From Sulfurovum sp. NBC37-1 (GTDB taxonomy: Bacteria; Campylobacterota; Campylobacteria; Campylobacterales; Sulfurovaceae): a stretch of 64,000 nucleotides of DNA. Below, in pieces: positions 1 through 6,919 of the stretch (position 1 is its first letter; each line of letters opens with the position of its first letter). The DNA is taken from the NCBI RefSeq assembly GCF_000010345.1, contig NC_009663.1, forward strand, positions 1,550,001 through 1,614,000, read 5' to 3'. A program made the position numbers and the translations under genes. The notes beneath the pieces are model-generated. The model made no database searches, was not told where the DNA came from, and saw only the letters and a list, made by a program, of their open reading frames with translations.

Positions 1-5
1 CAATA

Positions 6-124
6 TCTTAACTGTTTGTGCTATACCATTTGTTGAATAAATAGATGCGACGTTTCCGCTTCGCTACAACATCACATCGGCTGCGCGGATCACTGAAGGC
101 GATCCCTTACGGCGGCTGTTAGAC
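6..124 (+). other. attC-like recombination site 0 (left edge of cassette array)
   Basis: The right heptamer GTTAGAC (118-124) fits the integron R' consensus GTTRRRY and lies directly before the NERD cassette. A weaker R''-like TCTTAAC is at 6-12. The inner part shares the words GATCACTGAA and GATCCCTTAC with the next site, as related attC sites would. The cassette that owned this site lies left of the window. A minimum-free-energy fold of the bottom strand would test it. Confidence 0.6.
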
Positions 125-140
125 ACCAAAGGATTTTTAA

Positions 141-917
141 ATGATCGACATATCAGCAATTTTATCACCACTCTTGCAATTATGGTATTTACTACCTATC
201 GTAATTATAGTGGCATTTTTCAGAACACCAATAGGGAAAGGCATCATCGGTGAATTTCTTGTAAATGTCGCTGCAAAATTAAAGCTTGACAAAAACCAAT
301 ATCATCTCATAAAAAATGTAACGCTTCCAACTGAAGATGGTACTACCCAGATTGATCATATCATTATATCTGAGTATGGTATCTTTGTTGTCGAAACAAA
401 AAATCTGAAAGGATGGATATTTGGTGATGAAAAGCAAAGATTTTGGACACAAAAAATCTACAAACATACCAATAAATTTCAAAATCCACTTCACCAAAAC
501 TATAAACATATCAAAACCATTCAAAATGCACTCAATATAGAGCCTGAGAAAATATTTTCTATCATTGTCTTTACCGGAGACAGTACATTTAAAACCAAAA
601 TGCCAGAAAATGTAAAACATGGTATTAGCTATATTGACTATGTTAAATCAAAAACACGCAAAATAATTTCAAAAAAAGAAGTTGAAGAAATTATTGCTGC
701 AATTGAATCGGGTCGTCTTTCTCGATCTTTCAAAACAAATCGTGAACATGTAAAACATGTCAAAAGCATTATCGAAGAAAAAGAACAAAAAAACGTATGT
801 CCAAAATGTGGTAGTGAATTGATTTTACGTACTGCAAAAAAAGGAACGAATGCAGGAAATCAATTTTATGGTTGCAGTAATTATCCAAAATGTAGATATA
901 CTGCACAACTTGTCTAA
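141..917 (+). CDS. NERD-domain protein with topoisomerase-type zinc ribbon (cassette 1)
   Basis: A 258-aa protein. One membrane segment lies near residues 10-27. The NERD (nuclease-related) domain follows at about 35-145, with the motifs QIDHIII and VETKN whose acidic and lysine residues resemble the D...ExK core of restriction-like nucleases. The C-terminus (about 220-256) is a C4 zinc ribbon (CPKCG...CSNYPKC) like those of DNA topoisomerase I. This suggests a membrane-tethered nucleic-acid-binding or -cleaving protein; the substrate is unknown. AAAGGA lies 9 bases before the ATG. The stop codon (915-917) lies inside the attC heptamer GTCTAAC, a hallmark of tightly packed cassettes. A stress or anti-invader role is possible but not shown. 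Confidence 0.85.
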   Translation: MIDISAILSPLLQLWYLLPIVIIVAFFRTPIGKGIIGEFLVNVAAKLKLDKNQYHLIKNVTLPTEDGTTQIDHIIISEYGIFVVETKNLKGWIFGDEKQRFWTQKIYKHTNKFQNPLHQNYKHIKTIQNALNIEPEKIFSIIVFTGDSTFKTKMPENVKHGISYIDYVKSKTRKIISKKEVEEIIAAIESGRLSRSFKTNREHVKHVKSIIEEKEQKNVCPKCGSELILRTAKKGTNAGNQFYGCSNYPKCRYTAQLV

Positions 918-1077
918 CAAATCATTGGAGATCACTGAACGCAATCCCTTACCATTTGTTGGTCTCCGTTTCGCTACGTCCATCAAATGCAAGGATACAC
1001 ACATCAAGTCTGCTACCAGAATACCCTTCGGTTTATTCTGATATCATACTGAATGGCGATCAACGCGGCCGTTAGAA
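912..1077 (+). other. attC-like site 1
   Basis: R'' GTCTAAC (912-918) is the exact reverse complement of the R' heptamer GTTAGAC that opens the same cassette (118-124). R' of the next cassette is GTTAGAA (1071-1077). At about 166 bp the site is long, but inside the range of large attC sites. It shares several words with site 0. Small ORFs crossing it are not considered genes. Confidence 0.7.
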
Positions 1078-1094
1078 GACAAAAGGAACTTGAA

Positions 1095-1565
1095 TTGAAT
1101 GTGTATATTAAATCATTTTTAATTGGAGCAGCTTCATATTGGCTTCCAGATATTGCTATGCAGTTAATTCTGCCTGAGAATCCTTTATGGATTATCTTAC
1201 TAACACTTGTTGTTCCAGTAATTGTAATAACAACTTGGTACAAACAATATAAGTCAGAGTTCTTTTATCATTATCCAAAAGTATATCCACTTTTTATGTT
1301 GCTAGGAATTTGGGCAACTGGTCCAGTTGCAATTGCGATATCAATGCAATTTAAGGGAGGAACATTTTTTGAAATGGGGCTAGAATCATTCCTAATTATG
1401 TGGATTAGTTTTCCAGTAAGTACATTTATAATGTCCACATACAGTGGAGATTTAGGAGGGGTAATTATAGTGTCCCTTGCTCTATTGAAAGCATCTTCTA
1501 TAGCGTCCAAAAAGTATAAAGCTTCTAACAAGTACGGGAAAACTATTGCTCACGACAGTCGTTAG
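1095..1565 (+). CDS. Cassette-borne multi-pass membrane protein (cassette 2)
   Basis: About 156 aa, family not recognised. Four or more hydrophobic segments are visible (LIGAASYWLPDIAMQLIL, IILLTLVVPVIVITTW, LFMLLGIWATGPVAIAI, FLIMWISFPVSTFIM). The frame is open from 1053, but that ATG lies inside attC site 1. A TTG at 1095 (or GTG at 1101) preceded by AAGGA at 1083-1087 is the likelier start. The frame reads through the whole of the following attC-like site and stops at the TAG of its R' heptamer (1563-1565), so the last 13 residues are encoded by recombination-site DNA. That hydrophilic tail is probably not functional. Confidence 0.65.
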   Translation: MNVYIKSFLIGAASYWLPDIAMQLILPENPLWIILLTLVVPVIVITTWYKQYKSEFFYHYPKVYPLFMLLGIWATGPVAIAISMQFKGGTFFEMGLESFLIMWISFPVSTFIMSTYSGDLGGVIIVSLALLKASSIASKKYKASNKYGKTIAHDSR

Positions 1566-1567
1566 AT
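1523..1567 (+). other. Shortened attC-like site 2
   Basis: R'' TTCTAAC (1523-1529) is the exact reverse complement of GTTAGAA, which opens this cassette; R' is GTTAGAT (1561-1567). The site is only 45 bp. Its right half (GGGAAAACTATTGCTCACGA) is the same as in site 4, but the left arm of the central hairpin present there is absent, so this copy has probably lost about 25 bp. Confidence 0.65.
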
Positions 1568-1595
1568 GAAGGAGTAATATATTTTATGTTTTTTC

Positions 1596-1627
1596 CTCGT
1601 TCCCACGCTGAGCGTGGGAATGCATAC
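1596..1627 (+). repeat. REP palindrome, left of the RAYT gene
   Basis: A perfect palindrome with 10-bp arms TTCCCACGCT / AGCGTGGGAA around one base (1600-1620), preceded by CCTCG. An inverted copy lies at 2271-2305 on the other side of the transposase gene. Together they form a typical RAYT/REP unit. Confidence 0.85.
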
Positions 1628-1638
1628 ACCTCTAAAAT

Positions 1639-2172
1639 CTACCAAAAGCGCTCAATCTCCAAAAGTCCACTCTGCCCTTCATAATCCCTCGCACTCGAAT
1701 ACCGCCAATGGGATGGCTCATCCACATAGCCCCGTTTTACAGGATTTTGGTGAATGTAGTTGATCTTGACTTTCATCATTGCATCTGATTGGATAAGTTT
1801 TGGCTGCAGTCCCTCCTGCCATACCTGGTACTCTCTATCAGACTTGTGTGCTTTCTTATAAAATGCCAGCTGATCAAGAATGGTTATCACATTGTTTTTT
1901 TGAAGTAACTTTAGCACTCCTCTTGCTGTGTACCGCTTGAATTTTGTCATGCTCTGAGCGATATCATCACTCTGTGCAACCAGGTGAAGATGATTTTCCA
2001 GTATGACATAGGCATAGATGTTGAGTTGATCGTGTTCTTGCAGATAACGGAAACTCTCAAGTAAAATCTCAACACTCTCTTTGCGGGTAAAAAGTGGTAT
2101 CCAGTGTAGTACCGTACAGGTCATAAAGTGAGGATGTGTCGGTTCATAGATTTTATATCGACCTCTTCCCAT
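1639..2172 (-). CDS. REP-associated tyrosine transposase (RAYT, Y1/HUH family)
   Basis: A 177-aa single-strand DNA transposase of the Y1 (IS200-like) superfamily. The HUH motif is HLH (H61, H63) in ENHLHLVA, and the catalytic tyrosine is probably Y81 in KFKRYTARG. The C-terminal IHQNPVKRGYV and WRYSSARDY blocks are characteristic of RAYT proteins. Such enzymes cut and join REP hairpins, and inverted REPs flank the gene. The unit lies on the opposite strand inside the cassette array, between site 2 and the 99-aa gene, so it probably inserted into a cassette. It looks intact. Confidence 0.93.
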   Translation of the reverse strand: MGRGRYKIYEPTHPHFMTCTVLHWIPLFTRKESVEILLESFRYLQEHDQLNIYAYVILENHLHLVAQSDDIAQSMTKFKRYTARGVLKLLQKNNVITILDQLAFYKKAHKSDREYQVWQEGLQPKLIQSDAMMKVKINYIHQNPVKRGYVDEPSHWRYSSARDYEGQSGLLEIERFW

Positions 2173-2270
2173 GTTTGTTTCCTTCAGAGACTGCTTTATC
2201 TATTTTTGATATGATATAGAAATTGTAGTGATTGAGTTGAAAATATGACACTTTGTCATATTTTTAGTGA

Positions 2271-2305
2271 AGTATACATTTCCACGCTGAGCGTGGGAAC
2301 GAGAA
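2271..2305 (-). repeat. REP palindrome, right of the RAYT gene
   Basis: TTCCACGCT / AGCGTGGGAA arms followed by CGAGAAAA. It is the inverted counterpart of the REP at 1596-1627, with one base lost in one arm. Its outer edge supplies the A-rich leader and AAGGA ribosome site of the 99-aa gene that follows. Confidence 0.85.
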
Positions 2306-2318
2306 AAAAGGAAAAAAG

Positions 2319-2618
2319 ATGGGAATTGGTTCAAATTTAATGGTAGAGTTACAAGAGCAAGAAATAGAAGAACAAAATTATCAAAATATTGTTGATGAAG
2401 CAGCACATTATGTTGTTAATGAAAAAATGTCAAGAGAAGAAGCCTTTGCTAAGGCAAAAAATTTGCACGAGCAAAGACAAGATAAAGATAACTATGTAGT
2501 TATAGATGAAGAAACGATGGAAGTAGAATATTTACAACCTGAGTTAAAAGAACCAGTCTTTCAGAAAACTAAGCTGCTTGAAGCAGTTTCAAATGAGTTA
2601 TTTACACAGTTCGAGTAA
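2319..2618 (+). CDS. Acidic hypothetical protein, 99 aa (cassette 3)
   Basis: Not recognised. A soluble, strongly acidic, predicted mostly helical protein rich in Glu and Gln (LQEQEIEEQNYQN, EKMSREEAFAKAK). AAGGA lies 8-9 bases before the ATG, just outside the REP. The stop codon is 4 bases upstream of attC site 3. Because the RAYT/REP unit separates it from site 2, its original promoter side has been replaced. Confidence 0.65.
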   Translation: MGIGSNLMVELQEQEIEEQNYQNIVDEAAHYVVNEKMSREEAFAKAKNLHEQRQDKDNYVVIDEETMEVEYLQPELKEPVFQKTKLLEAVSNELFTQFE

Positions 2619-2622
2619 AGAT

Positions 2623-2690
2623 TTATAACAAAACAGAGTAGCCAATAAATTACCTAGCGGCAATTTATTGGCTATCTTCGACCGTTAACT
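2623..2690 (+). other. attC-like site 3
   Basis: A 68-bp site: R''-like TTATAAC (2623-2629), R' GTTAACT (2684-2690), and a strong central hairpin GCCAATAAATT...AATTTATTGGC. R'' does not match the reverse complement of the heptamer at 1561 (expected ATCTAAC). That fits a rearrangement between sites 2 and 3 when the RAYT unit arrived. Confidence 0.7.
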
Positions 2691-2732
2691 GACAAAAAAG
2701 GATATCCCATACTACCAAAATATAAAGAGATA

Positions 2733-3149
2733 ATGGAGTTATTAAAAAAAGGCTCTACTTTAGAAGCACAAGAACAAATTATGAGTCTCAGAGAGGGTGC
2801 GTTAGAGCTTCAAGAAGAGAATCAAGAATTAAAATCTAAAGTTAGAGAGCTTGAAGAAAAACTTCAGAAAAATGCAGATTGGAGTATCGAAAAAAATAGA
2901 TATACGCTTGTGAGTCCTTGGGGTGGCCCTGCACAAGCATATGCTTTAAAACAATCAGATTCCAATGGAGAAGAACCACATTTATTATGTTCAAACTGTT
3001 TTAATAATTCAAAAAAAGCTATTTTAAACCCTGCAAAAAAAGATCGATGGGTAATTATGGTTTGTCCAATATGTAATTCATCTATAGACACTGGGTATCG
3101 AGAAGTGGGAGCTACTTCATATGCAGAAGAATACATAAAAAGCAGTTAA
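2733..3149 (+). CDS. Coiled-coil plus zinc-ribbon protein (cassette 4)
   Basis: A 138-aa protein. Residues about 10-48 form a heptad-rich coiled coil (EENQELKSKVRELEEKL). The second half carries two CxxC knuckles, LLCSNCF and MVCPICNS, likely one zinc ribbon. The fold suggests a nucleic-acid or protein adaptor; no family function can be given. The stop codon TAA (3147-3149) lies inside the attC heptamer AGTTAAC. The cassette opens with GTTAACT and closes with its exact reverse complement, so its limits (about 2685-3150) are well defined. Confidence 0.8.
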   Translation: MELLKKGSTLEAQEQIMSLREGALELQEENQELKSKVRELEEKLQKNADWSIEKNRYTLVSPWGGPAQAYALKQSDSNGEEPHLLCSNCFNNSKKAILNPAKKDRWVIMVCPICNSSIDTGYREVGATSYAEEYIKSS

Positions 3150-3213
3150 CAAATACGAGGAGACCAATAGTTTACCCTAGCGGGAAAACTATTGCTCACG
3201 ATGACCGTTAGGA
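3144..3213 (+). other. attC-like site 4
   Basis: R'' AGTTAAC (3144-3150), R' GTTAGGA (3207-3213), central hairpin CAATAGTTT...AAACTATTG around CCCTAGCGGG. It is the clearest site of the array and the template against which the damaged site 2 can be read. Its R' bases GGAG also serve as the ribosome binding site of the next cassette gene. Confidence 0.8.
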
Positions 3214-3224
3214 GACAACATAAA

Positions 3225-4001
3225 TTGTATAGCGAAAGATTAACATTTTTTATTGATATTCTCGGATTTAAAGATATAATTGAAGAATCAACAACAAATC
3301 CAAAATTGGTAGAGTCATTATTTGAAGCTTTAACTTCTGTAACATCAGAAAATTTAAAGCTCAATGCTTGTGGCAATATTAATCATGAAAAAATTCCTGA
3401 AGAAGAAAAAGATAAAGTTTTAGAAATTATGAAAATTTATTCTGACACCCTTGTAAAGAAATTTGATATTAAAGCTACTCAATTCTCTGACTGTTTGGTT
3501 TTTTCAGTTCCTGTTGAAAATGAAATAGCCTGTTTTACTATATTTGAAGCTGTTGCAAAATTGATGATTGCATTACATACAAATTTTAATTTGTTATTAA
3601 GAGGAGGTATTGCTATGGGACAAATATGTCATATAGAATCAGGACCTCTATTTGGACCCGCTTTAGTTGAAGCATATGAACTTGAATCTAAAGAAGCTAC
3701 TTACCCTATGATTCTGCTGAGTAACAATGTTGCTAAAGGTATTTTAAGAACACAAATGCATGAATTTATGCTTTCTCTTTTTCAAGAAAAAGAAAATAAA
3801 CTATATATGAGTTTAGCAACTGCTTACTATTACTTAATTTATCATAGTACAGTATTCAACAAAAAACAATTAAAAAAAGACTTTTTTATATCTAAAGATA
3901 TTATTTCAAAACAGATTGATGCAGTTGATAACCAGAGGGTAAAAGAAAAATATAAATGGTTGTATTCAGAAATGGAAGATATGAAAACTAAAATCTCCTA
4001 A
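3225..4001 (+). CDS. Class III nucleotidyl-cyclase-like protein (cassette 5)
   Basis: About 258 aa from a TTG start at 3225, chosen because GGAG (3211-3214) sits 10 bases upstream; the frame is open from 3192 inside the attC site. The layout matches class III adenylate/guanylate cyclase domains: FFIDILGFK with metal-binding Asp about 11, QFSDCLVF with the second metal Asp about 89, then LLRGGIAMGQ and FGPALVEAYELE. Both metal ligands are kept. Nucleotide specificity cannot be read. Related stand-alone cyclases make cCMP or cUMP in Pycsar anti-phage defence, but no obvious effector is adjacent. The stop codon lies in the attC heptamer TCCTAAC. Confidence 0.7.
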   Translation: MYSERLTFFIDILGFKDIIEESTTNPKLVESLFEALTSVTSENLKLNACGNINHEKIPEEEKDKVLEIMKIYSDTLVKKFDIKATQFSDCLVFSVPVENEIACFTIFEAVAKLMIALHTNFNLLLRGGIAMGQICHIESGPLFGPALVEAYELESKEATYPMILLSNNVAKGILRTQMHEFMLSLFQEKENKLYMSLATAYYYLIYHSTVFNKKQLKKDFFISKDIISKQIDAVDNQRVKEKYKWLYSEMEDMKTKIS

Positions 4002-4040
4002 CAAAACGTAGCAACAAATATATGTTACCACAGCCGATTT
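3996..4040 (+). other. Remnant attC-like site 5, end of array
   Basis: R'' TCCTAAC (3996-4002) is the exact reverse complement of GTTAGGA, which opens cassette 5. No closing R' heptamer follows within 200 bp, and a degenerate REP appears at about 4100. The site is probably truncated, making this the distal end of the array. Confidence 0.55.
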
Positions 4041-4099
4041 CCTCTCGTTTGTACTTTGTAAGTGGGAACACATATCCCCCTATACCACAAATGGGAACA

Positions 4100-4131
4100 T
4101 ACACACTCCCACGCTCAGCATGGAAGCGAGA
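4100..4131. repeat. Degenerate third REP copy
   Basis: CTCCCACGCTCAGCATGGAAGCGAG resembles the two REPs around the RAYT gene, with several arm mismatches. It lies in a gene-free stretch (4002-4542) that otherwise holds only the MITE at 4252-4517. Confidence 0.6.
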
Positions 4132-4247
4132 AACAAGATAAATCAAACCGTTTTAAAAATGCTCAGTCCAGAGTACACACTGGCATGATCTGCCTATAAA
4201 ATAATCACCTAATCCCCCATTTTCACCCAAAATTTGACTATAATAAT

Positions 4248-4521
4248 TCTAGGGCACCTCTAATAACCCTAAATACTTATAATGGGTTTTGCAAATGTGA
4301 GATTTTGCAAGAGGCTTTCAAGTCCTAGCCAAAGCTAAGATGAAGTAAGCATCTTGTGAAAGATCGCGTTTGCAAAGCCCACCCTGTGGGCATCACTAGC
4401 TTTCGCCTATGCGTTGTTACTCTTTTTCGACTTAGCTAGGGCTAGGCCTTCAAAAGAGTGCCTAGCCTAGACAAAAGCTAGAGATGTTATGAGTATCTAG
4501 GGTTTTTAGAAGTGCCCTCTA
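4248..4521. mobile_element. 266-bp MITE with 31-bp terminal inverted repeats
   Basis: The element spans 4252-4517. The left end GGGCACCTCTAATAACCCTA and the reverse complement of the right end match at 27 of 31 positions. Both sides are flanked by TCTA (4248-4251 and 4518-4521), a 4-bp target duplication. It has no ORF of note. The ends resemble those of IS5-type elements, but the parent IS is not in the window. It lies 21 bp upstream of the narB start, so any narB promoter must be inside or beyond it. Confidence 0.85.
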
Positions 4522-4542
4522 TACAAAACAACGAGGAACCCC

Positions 4543-6867
4543 ATGAGTCTCATAGACAAAGCAAAAAACTTTCTAGGCTTCGACATCAAAGAAGACAAAT
4601 ACGCCCTCGTCGATGACCCCATCTTCGGAAAAGTGGCCAAAGCCAAAGCTCCGGACAAATGGGTACGTTCTACCTGTGGGTACTGCGGTGTGGGCTGCGG
4701 AATGTACATCGGTGTCAAGAACGGAGAAGCGGTCTACTCCAAAGGCAATCCTCTTCATCCGGTCAATATGGGAACACTTTGCCCCAAAGGCTTGAGCGAA
4801 CACAAAATGGTACGTGCCGACAACCGTATTGCTACACCGCTCATTCGCAAAGAGGGGCAACTGCAATCTGTTTCATGGAAAGAGGCTTTTAGTAAGACTT
4901 CTGAAACATTCAAGCGCATTCAGTCTGAACACAGGAAAGGTGCTGTTGCCGTCATTTCAACAGGACAGCTGCTTACCGAAGAGTTCTATGCGCTGGGAAA
5001 ATTTACCCAGTTGGGGCTTGAGACCAATAACTATGACGGGAACACCACACTTTGCATGGCATCTGCCGTAATGGGATACAAGCAGACTTTCGGCTCTGAC
5101 GGACCTATCGGATGCTATGAGGATTTTTCCAAAGCGGATGTCATTCTGCTCATAGGGGCGAATATCGCCGATAATCACCCCATTTTGAAACTGCATATTG
5201 CAAAGAACAAAAAAGAGACAGGCAAAAAACCAACCATCATCGTTGTTGATCCGAGAAAATCCAAGACCTCACAGATGGCAGACATCTTCGTACCGCTTGC
5301 ACCGCGTTCCGACCTGGCTCTACTGAACGGGCTCTGCTACATCATCATGGAACAGGGCTGGGAAGACGAAAAGTTCATCAAAGAACGGACCAACGGATAC
5401 AAAGCATTCAAAAAACACATCATGAACAATTATCCGCCTCAGGAAGTAGCCCATATCACGGGTATCGATGTCAAAGAGCTCTACAACCTGGCCAAGATCT
5501 ATGCCACGGCGGAGAGAGCGATGAGTGCCTGGACAATGGGCGTGAACCAGAGCAGTATCGGGACCGATACGGTTTCGGCCATCTGCAACCTGGCGCTCAT
5601 CACCGGGAATCTGGGCAAGGAGGGAGGTGCCCCTATGTCCATCACCGGACAGTGCAACGCTATGGGTACACGTGAGTTTGGTTTCACCTCATCCATCCCG
5701 GGCTACAGAAACTATGCAAGTGATGCAGACAGACAGGCTTTTGCAGACATTGTCAATGTGCCTGTGGATCTTGTGCCTGACAAAAGAGGATATGCCTACC
5801 CGCAGATCATCGATGCGATCAACCGTGGGGAGATCAAAGCCCTCTGGGTCGTTGCAACCAACCCGCTGGTCTCTTACCCGGATCAGAATGGACTGAGAGA
5901 AGCACTTAAAAAGCTTGACCTGCTTGTCGTACAGGATGCCTTTATGTCCGACACAGCCCAGATCGCCGATGTGGTCTTTGCCGCAGCGACATGGAGTGAA
6001 AAAGAGGGATGCTATACCAACTCCGAGCGCAGATGCAACTATGCAAAGAAAGCGATAGAACCTCTGGGTGAGACCAAAAGCGATCTAGATATTGTCAGAG
6101 AATTCTCCAAATACTTCGAAGGTAAATACGAGCTGCTTTTCAAAGACCTTCACAGTCCCAGAGATGTCTTTGAAGAGATCAAAAGAGTCAGTAAAGGACA
6201 GCTGTGTGATTACAGCGGTATGAGCTATGAGCTCATCGAAGAACTCGGCGGCATACAGTGGCCGTGCAACGACAAAGCCCCCAAAGGCACCAAACGCCTC
6301 TACTCCGAAGAGATGCCCTGCCCCACACCTGACGGTACGGCGAACCTCCTTCCTGTGGACTGGGTACCGCTGAGTGAAATACAGTGCAAAGGTCTTCCTT
6401 TTATTCTCAATACCGGAAGAACTGTAGAGCAGTTCCACACAAGAACAAAAACCGGAACTATCGGTATACTTGACAACCTGGCTCCTGAAGCCTGGGTCGA
6501 CATGAACCCCAAAGATGCCGCCCGTCTTAAAGTAAAAAGCGGTGACAGGATCTCACTCTCCGGAACACGCGGTAAAGTGAATGACGTTATTGTAAAAGTA
6601 AGCGGTACGGTAAGAGAAGGCAACATTTTCGTACCTTTCCATTTCAATGAACAACTTATCAACAACATTACCATACCGGAGTTTGATCCCAAATCTTTTG
6701 AACCCAACTATAAACAGTGTGCAGTGCAACTTCACTCACAGGCAGTTCCGGAAGGCATGGCATACGAAGAAAGAGAAATATCAGGCTACCTTGAAGGCAT
6801 CAATATCTCAAAAGATAAACATATGCAGGAAGAGAAATCTCCAATGATGGGCAATACCGATAAATAG
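4543..6867 (+). CDS. narB: Nitrate reductase catalytic subunit, NarB/NasA type
   Basis: A 774-aa molybdopterin oxidoreductase. An N-terminal 4Fe-4S site is formed by C45, C48, C52 and C80 (CGYCGVGC...LCPKG). The Mo ligand is predicted to be C171 in TTLCMASAVMGYKQTFG, matching assimilatory nitrate reductases (Cys) and not formate dehydrogenases (Sec/Cys in another context). The C-terminal molydop-binding domain has the typical ILNTGRTVEQFHTRT block. No Tat signal is visible, so the enzyme is cytoplasmic and would reduce nitrate to nitrite for assimilation using ferredoxin or a similar donor. No nitrite reductase or cofactor gene is adjacent. GAGGAA precedes the ATG. The last about 35 residues are a non-conserved tail. 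Confidence 0.88.
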   Translation: MSLIDKAKNFLGFDIKEDKYALVDDPIFGKVAKAKAPDKWVRSTCGYCGVGCGMYIGVKNGEAVYSKGNPLHPVNMGTLCPKGLSEHKMVRADNRIATPLIRKEGQLQSVSWKEAFSKTSETFKRIQSEHRKGAVAVISTGQLLTEEFYALGKFTQLGLETNNYDGNTTLCMASAVMGYKQTFGSDGPIGCYEDFSKADVILLIGANIADNHPILKLHIAKNKKETGKKPTIIVVDPRKSKTSQMADIFVPLAPRSDLALLNGLCYIIMEQGWEDEKFIKERTNGYKAFKKHIMNNYPPQEVAHITGIDVKELYNLAKIYATAERAMSAWTMGVNQSSIGTDTVSAICNLALITGNLGKEGGAPMSITGQCNAMGTREFGFTSSIPGYRNYASDADRQAFADIVNVPVDLVPDKRGYAYPQIIDAINRGEIKALWVVATNPLVSYPDQNGLREALKKLDLLVVQDAFMSDTAQIADVVFAAATWSEKEGCYTNSERRCNYAKKAIEPLGETKSDLDIVREFSKYFEGKYELLFKDLHSPRDVFEEIKRVSKGQLCDYSGMSYELIEELGGIQWPCNDKAPKGTKRLYSEEMPCPTPDGTANLLPVDWVPLSEIQCKGLPFILNTGRTVEQFHTRTKTGTIGILDNLAPEAWVDMNPKDAARLKVKSGDRISLSGTRGKVNDVIVKVSGTVREGNIFVPFHFNEQLINNITIPEFDPKSFEPNYKQCAVQLHSQAVPEGMAYEEREISGYLEGINISKDKHMQEEKSPMMGNTDK

Positions 6868-6919
6868 GATTCGATATCTTCTGTGGTGTTTCCTAATCAA
6901 AAAAAGGATATTATTTTTC

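Noticed and set aside
825-1041. Small frames (60 and 63 aa) at the end of the NERD gene
   Set aside because: They lie mostly in attC site 1 and overlap the NERD gene; no ribosome sites.
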